Below, one piece after another: positions 57,346 through 64,000 of a stretch of DNA of 64,000 nucleotides. The notes under the pieces were generated by a model, which was not told where the DNA came from, searched no databases, and saw only the letters and a list, made by a program, of their open reading frames with translations. The first letter of the stretch is position 1. Every line of letters begins with the position of its first letter. This stretch comes from Megamerina dolium. Lineage: Eukaryota; Arthropoda; Insecta; Diptera; Megamerinidae. Location of the stretch: assembly GCA_963854835.1 (NCBI GenBank), contig OY978529.1, positions 50,481,026 through 50,545,025 on the forward strand, written 5' to 3'. The translations under genes were made by a program, and so were the position numbers.

Positions 57346-58929
57346 CAGACATCCCTTAGTTCAATCCTTCCTCGAAGGAAAAACTACTGTGAACTTTCTA
57401 TTGAAATTCGTCTTCGGGATGATGTAGTCTGTCTTGTCAGACGTATATTGCGTTTCCCTTGTTAATATGCATCCGTGTCCGTAGGAAGTGTGTAGACTTA
57501 CAAGGAGACTATGTAGAAATATAACAATATATTAAAAAAAAAAGTCTTGTCATCGTTTGATAATTTTTTTTTATCAAGTATTTAGATGGTCAGTTTATCG
57601 CATAAAGTATTATTTAAATGTAACTACATTTGTATGTAATATATAATATGAATTACTAAACTTAAATTTTCAATGATTTTCTACAAATGGAATACAAAAC
57701 ACCAAACTTTGGTATCATCATCATTACATATGCCTGATACCTATAGAAAATCATATATGTATGTAATAATAAAATATTATCTCTCATCTATTATACATAG
57801 AATATAATTTAGGTCAATCCAATTCGGTTGTGATAATTTTACGATGAAAATGTTAGTAATCCTCATATATATATTGCTTACAGATTGATTTCGATGATAT
57901 GCTCCAACACCATTTGTACATAATTGGATGTGTGTAAAAGGAGAGTGAAACATACAAATACAAAAAAAAAAAAAAATTACATAAAAACTAATGATGGAAG
58001 AAGAAATCAGTGAGAGAGAAGCAAATCAATTTTAAAAAGGTTGGTTGGGTTATCATCAATGAATATCAATAATATGAGTGTGCTACTCTATAGACGAGTA
58101 TAGAGCCACTATGGGTTCATAATATACACACATATATACATATGTATGTATATTATTTTGTTGGTGTAGGGAAACTTATTTGTTATGTTATCAGTATCTT
58201 GCTCAGGGCATAATCATTTTTCAATAAAGTAAACAATTTCTTCTATTGTATTATGTATCTATGTATGTAGTATTTCGAATGCTTGTTGCTTGCCTATTCT
58301 ATTCTTCTGCCTATGTTGACAGATGCCTTCTCATTGCATTCATGCTTTTGCTTATTGATTATTAATTGTTTTTTCCGCTTATCGTCATCTATCGATCTCT
58401 ATGTACTAGGTACGTCCTTTTCTTGTTATTTTGTAATACAATTGTAAATGCTGATATTATCGCTATTGTTGAGATGTTGCTTTTGTTGCTTCCTGTTGAT
58501 ATTTGTCTTTGGGCCTTACTTGAATATGGAGTATGTATAAATAATTTGGAATTTTTGTGTAAAACATCTTAATAAGTTTTACTTTTTTTTTTATTAATTT
58601 GTATGTTCTATTTACACATTTATCTTTTATCTTTTTCTACTTGAATTATTTCATTATAGCCAATTCTGTAAATAAGTGGACGAGTTCCTAGAAATATAGT
58701 CTTACAATTATCTAAATGTAGATTGGTGCCTATGTAAAAATATGTTAAGATTCCATCATGTAAACACACAAACACTTGTTCAAAAGACAAAATGGCAAAG
58801 TACCAACAACGACAGCGAAACAAAACAAAAAAAAAAAAAACAATAAGAAATTGTAAAATTTTCTTAAGAAATGCCTCTTCCTTTTTATTTTTGATTTACA
58901 TACAATATGTGCTTTTCATTCATCTTCTA

Positions 58930-58975
58930 TCTCTCTCTCTCTCTCTGTCTCTTGCGCTCTCTATCTCTTTATCTG
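58930..58975. repeat. (CT)n tract
   Basis: CT run with GTCTCTTGCG interruption on the + strand; GA-rich on the other strand. Confidence 0.85.
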
Positions 58976-60461
58976 TCTTGGAAACTTATAAATTATTTGT
59001 AATATTTTAATAAATCCTTTTCTTCATGAGTACATTTCCTTCAAGCATTTCCTTCGTTATTTTGCGTTGTTCATTCTTAATTGTGCGCTATAAATGCGTT
59101 TATGTATGTATGTATGTATGTTGCCAACAGCTGCTGTTGCCATATTCTTTTGCATCTTTTTGTTGTTGTTGCTTTTCTAATGATTTTTTTGTGCTGAATG
59201 ATATTCTTCTTGAGTGCTTTATGTTAAGTTTTGTTTCTTTGATTTTAATTTGTTACAAAAAAAAAAAAAAAAACAAAAAACTCAATTTGAGCATGATTTT
59301 AGGCGATTTTGAATTTAAAAATTTCCAGTTAAATTAACAATGAAATAAATATATATATACCTATATGAAGTGTTTTCAAAATTTTGGCATATTTTTCTAC
59401 TAACTGAGTGCTTAGGATCGACTTACTCAGCATTTAACTCAAACTTTTAATTGTTAGAATGACAAAATTAGTTTAACCAAATGATGTAAGAGCTCCCAAG
59501 CTATCAAAGTTACTCCGAATTCGAAAGATATTGAGGAAAGTTAATAACACATCGTAGCAGCTCTCTCCTGCATCTGGTTTGTTGCAGACTTATTCACGAG
59601 AACGACATCGTGCGAACAATGAATCGAACGACATTCGAAACGCAGATTTGTGAGTAGTCAACGAATACTCACAGAAGAGCCTAAACTCATTCTAACCGAT
59701 CAAAGAGCCCAACATCTTTTTTCTCGTTGATGATTTGATGAAGCGCCCTATATGATGTTGTCCATTTTTTACGAGAATGAAACTAAAATTTTAACAAATC
59801 CGTAACAATCAAACCGGATCACATGCAAAATTGCCCTCAGCACATAAATATAATTTTGAGGCATTATTGATCACTTGATAGCCAGTTGGTCTTAGTTTGA
59901 ATTTTTTGAATTACAGAGTCTGGCTGATTTTGAAGGGAGCGATTTATAACTAATTGCCAAATAAGTCTTCAAAATGTATATTGGTTCATATTGTATAGTA
60001 GTCAATGAGTAACCGTTCTGGAAGTTGAATAGTGATTTAATGTATTTCAACTTACTTGGAAAATCAGTGTTTAAGACGGGGTTAGTGATTGTAACGAGTT
60101 TATGAACTCAAGGTTAAATAAAACATTATTTAACGATTTCGAGATTTTATTTGGCCTCCAAGAGTGTAGGATTTAACATCTTTGGACTATTTTTTGTGCT
60201 ACTCATATATATCAAGTCATATGGTGTACACTAACAAATCAGAAATTATTCGCGATTTGGAATCTTATGTTGAACGAGTTATAATAGAAATAAGAAAAAG
60301 TTGTAAAGAATTGGACTATCAGATTGCATCACGTCGCGACTAGCTGAGTTGGCTATGTGCTCGAAATAATATTTAAATATTAATCGAATAAAAGAAATTT
60401 GTATTTGTGTTATTTTTAAAATTCTTAACCCCTTAAAATTCATCATCATGCATATATTTTC

Positions 60462-60533
60462 AAAAATAGCATATTTTTTAAAAATAGCATATTTTTTAAA
60501 AATAGCTTATTTTTTAAAAATAGTAAATTTTCC
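60462..60533. repeat. 18-bp tandem repeat, four units
   Basis: AAAAATAGCATATTTTTT repeated at 60462 and 60480, AAAAATAGCTTATTTTTT at 60498, and a diverged unit at 60516. Confidence 0.9.
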
Positions 60534-63500
60534 AAGCACTTTCATTTACTCTTTTACCTATATACATATATATACTAAATACGGTAGATGGCTATTTTAA
60601 TGAGCTAGACTGTTCATACTATAAACAGGATATCGAAGCTAGAGAATATCGCAGGGAAAATTGTACAGAGCTAAAATGAGATTATGTTGAGATATAAAGA
60701 AAATTTTTCCCAAATTTTTTGTTTTCTTTGTTAGGTCGGGTAGTTCTGGGACCGCCCTCGTATATGTACATATGTACATCTATTATATTAGTATAGTTTT
60801 CAATTTCTGTTATATTCTGTTTTATTCTGTTTCTACCCTACTACTCATGTGAAACAGACAGCATAGTTAATCAAGTTGTATTCAAACTTTTTGCATAATT
60901 TTCTACAGCATGAATTTATGCATAATTTATTATATGTGAAAATGCATACAGATGAAAAACCATATAAACATGAACAAACTTATATAAGTATGTACATTTG
61001 GATAGTTAGGTCAATTGTATAGAGTGCATACTAAATAATATAATATGTACATTGTACATACATACATATACGCTTAAATATTGTAGTATAATCATAAGCT
61101 ATAGTATGGTCTAGAGAGGTCAGCAGTTAAAAGAGATAGATTAAATATATGATATGTATATTTCACACTTGCTCTATAAATGAAGCTTAATCTTGTGTTC
61201 ATTTTATATCTATATATATCTATAATATATGATTTGCCATAATCAGCAACAGGATATGGGCGAAATAGGAGAGGATCAACTTTTTTTTTTGTTTTTAATG
61301 CATTTTAAATGTATTCGGGATAGTCTTAATGTTCTCTATCTGGATAATGTATCGAGTTTCTATTTTGCAACAGCCGAGACAATGTAAATTTGTTTCGCGC
61401 CTGGACACTTACATATATAACATTTCAGATTCTTTGAAACAAGTGAAGAAAATACTTCTAATAGTGAAATCGAAATTACTCACAGTTTCAGGTTATTCGA
61501 GTGAAAGTATGCTGTTCTGATATACATATGTCGACTATTAACAATAAAACAACCAATTAACGGACTTAAAGAGAAATTGTATTGGAATCTCTAATCATGG
61601 CACAAAATATATTAATATGCTACATAGCAAATAGCACATAAATATATTTTTCTAATATGATTTTCTTCTTTAATGAATTTACTTCTTTATAAAATATCAT
61701 CAATTCTTTTGCTAATCCCCTCTATATTGTACAAAATATGGCTAACATCCCCAAAATACTAAACTATTTCGAAATCATGAGTTTTATTTTTTCTTGAAAA
61801 TTGATGATATTGTTTTGGGTATGTTCATACTACAAATATCATACTAGTTCATACTACTAATTAAGTATTTATTGTGTATTTTGCTACACAAATGTCTGTA
61901 TATTTATGTATATCCTATACATTTTCCATTTCGAAACAAATGTTTCATTCATTTTCTTAGTTAGTGTAGTTTAACTAGATGTGTTATGTATTTGTATAAT
62001 ATTTGAGTATATTGAATACTGAGTGTGTTAAATAATATACTCTTAATTTAGTTTTTGTTTGGTATATACTGTTTTTGTAGAGAAACTTTACTATAACTTA
62101 CAATAGGAAATAATTCTTAGATTGTATATAGAATCAACAACACTGATTGACCAAACTTTAATCGGAACAAAAGTACAAATTAGATTATATACAAACTAAC
62201 CAAGAAAATATATATTTGAAATTGTTGTGTAAACATTTTGTTATACATCAATATTTTGTTGTATCTCGAAGAGATATTTTAAACTTTTCAAATAAATATC
62301 CTTCTTGTATTATGGGATTATTAGCCTGTCTCTTGCCAATTATGATAATACTTTTCATCTGAACTTATTCATTGTACAGTGTGATGTATGTAATATGAGT
62401 ATGATATTTCAATGAATTTAGGATCAATTCAATTTTCAATTGTATTTGTTTTATGTTATTTTTTGTTGTTATCCATCAGTATCCATGTATATTGTTTTTT
62501 GGGTAGATATTATTATTGTCATGAATAAATTTTCAATATATGTAACTATATATGAATCGATGTTACCATATAACTTTCACAGAACATAAGAGCATATGAT
62601 TGTACATATGTTCATAGAGATGTATAAATTTACTTTGTCAAGCTTTATTGTACATATGTTAATTCTCTACAATGTGTTACTGACTTGATTAGCATTTATG
62701 ATGATATAGCACATTTATACGGATATTTGTTAGTTGGCTTTTATACATACATACTGTCGTATGTATGTGTATTATTCTAGTATTTATGTAAATATAGTCA
62801 ATTATGTATTGTCATATTATAAATTATAATACGGATACGGCTTACTAATTTGGTACAAATTAGAAAGATATTTTTGTGTTTTAAAATTTAATTAAAATTG
62901 TACTCGTAAATAATATTAAAAAAAAAAAATGTATCTATATAAATATCTAAGATTTTTATTTTGCATAATGATAAAATAATTTGTAGAAATTTTAATATAA
63001 TTACTATGCCATAAGCGTGGATAAATTATTGCACGAGAAATATTTATAAACATTGTAGCACATTTTCCTAATTACAAAATAATTTTTAGCTATAAAGGCA
63101 ACAAGTAGTAATGGCAATGATACATCAACACCATGTGGACTATATATTATTAAAAACCAATAAATATGAGCCATTCCGTGTTGGTTAATGTCTACTTGCT
63201 GTTGCTAATATTGACTGTGTAAATTCGTGTATATGTACATATTCTTTACGTTGTATGTATATGTATCAATGTATATTTTAGATGATATGACATATATTTA
63301 TATTGCGTTGGAGGACAGAAAAAAAGGCACTTTGCTTTGACATTCCAGTGAGAAAGAAATTTGTTGCCCAAAATATGCTAATATTAATGTAGGATTACAA
63401 AATGGAATTTTATCACTGGACTACAATTAAAAGGAATAAACTAACTTTAATAACATTTTATTTCACTAAAAATGCAATATAATATTGATGTAGCCTAGAT

Positions 63501-63542
63501 TTTTTCAAAATTTCAGTCTTAGGAGCATCAGTAGTAAAAAGA

Positions 63543-64000
63543 AATCCATTATTTTTCCAATAGATGGCTTTAGTAATCTGTTTCTCGCGTTGTATAAGTG
63601 CGATCGGGTTACGCTGGATGGCGTTAGAAAGATATGATTTCGTACCAAATAAACTTTTCTCGCAGTTTTGTGATTGCTTGACTCAGTATTGTTTGAGCAC
63701 ACATCAAAGATGGACACCAGTAAAGAGAAAATACGCCATATTGTACAGTTTTTCTTCGATAAAGACGAAAACGCAAGGCAGATGGCTGAAAATGTGAATA
63801 GTGTTTATGGTTCTGATACTGTAACAGTCAATCATGTGCAATTTTGGTTTCGTCGATTTTGATGTCGGAATTTGAATGTCAAAGATGCACCACGCTCTGG
63901 AAGGCTAATTGTCGATAAAATAATGGAAATCGTTGAGTCTGACCATCATATAAACACTGCTTATATTGCCCAAGAGCTAAACATTGCACAAAAAACCGTT
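63543..64000 (+). mobile_element. mariner transposon, mellifera-type, copy 2 (cut by window edge)
   Basis: Starts AATCCATTATTTTTCC like copy 1 at 9922 and matches it throughout (CTCGCGTTGTATAAGTG, GATCGGGTTA, GGCGTTAGAAAGATA). The 3' end lies beyond 64000. Confidence 0.9.
63710..64000 (+). pseudogene. mariner transposase, 5' part, with frameshift
   Basis: ATG at 63710 opens MDTSKEKIRHIVQFFFDKDE, and the frame continues through AENVNSVYGSDTVTVNHVQFWFRRF to a stop at 63860-63862. It resumes in another frame as NVKDAPRSGR, VDKIMEIVESDHHINTAYIA and ELNIAQKTV. This copy keeps VYGSDTVTVNHVQFWF, which is lost or damaged in copy 1. The catalytic domain is outside the window. Confidence 0.88.

Larger units (their letters stand above)
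57346..63541. other. AT-rich non-coding DNA with simple repeats
   Basis: About 6 kb without a recognisable gene. Includes a CT repeat (58930-58975), a TATG run (59100-59121), an 18-bp tandem repeat (60462-60533) and a less AT-rich block at 59500-60360 that might be a decayed element but has no readable frame. Confidence 0.5.

Overview
The window is strongly AT-rich eukaryotic DNA with no operons, no long host ORFs, many short TA/GTAT/CA/CAT repeats and a dense load of insect transposable elements (TEs). Jockey-clade and RTE-like LINEs, mariner and Tc1 transposons, hAT-type MITEs and a mini-me/DINE-like Helentron family (asymmetric inverted repeats, TA tract plus GTCY tract) point to a higher fly (Diptera, Schizophora), perhaps a tephritid. 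The species is an inference. Apart from one small exon, everything recognisable is transposon-derived, so the window looks like the giant introns of one host gene on the + strand.

Layout. 3.5-5.7 kb: a tRNA-headed SINE, an internally deleted RTE-like LINE, a headless SINE copy and a hAT-type MITE with an 8-bp target duplication. 7.0-8.9 kb: a young 5'-truncated Jockey-clade LINE with an open RT frame, poly(A) tail and 11-bp target duplication. 9.5-11.1 kb: a mellifera-type mariner whose 5' end lies in a 215-bp tandem duplication. 14.0 kb: a third SINE. 16.85-17.0 kb: the only convincing host feature, an exon with strong splice sites, an upstream ORF and the first 16 codons of a probable signal peptide, ending in phase 1. 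19.06-24.2 kb: a non-autonomous Helentron split by a 3.6-kb Jockey-clade LINE. 27.65-28.6 kb: a dead irritans-type mariner. 31.4-33.0 kb: the second Helentron. 33.4-35.0 kb: a structurally complete Tc1-like transposon with an intact 339-aa DD34E transposase. 35.4-36.1 kb: the second hAT-type MITE. 40.2-42.4 kb: an old RTE-like LINE into whose YADD catalytic motif a younger copy of the same family has inserted. 48.85 kb: a poly(A)-only insertion with a 13-bp target duplication. 51.5-53.1 kb: the third Helentron. 53.9-54.9 kb: a third RTE-like locus. 56.3-57.3 kb: a LINE RNase H fragment. 63.5-64.0 kb: the start of a second mellifera-type mariner, cut by the window edge.

The genes do not form a pathway; the window records successive insertions. 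Target duplications and nesting give relative ages: the Helentron predates the Jockey copy inside it, and the old RTE-like copy predates the one in its YADD motif. The Tc1-like element is the only one that looks possibly autonomous. I found no novel enzymatic or defence system. The observations most worth following are the self-nested RTE-like insertion, the Helentron arrays of GGCGTGG motifs, the clustered deletion breakpoints in the RTE-like family, the poly(A)-only insertion, the intact Tc1-like element and the host exon.
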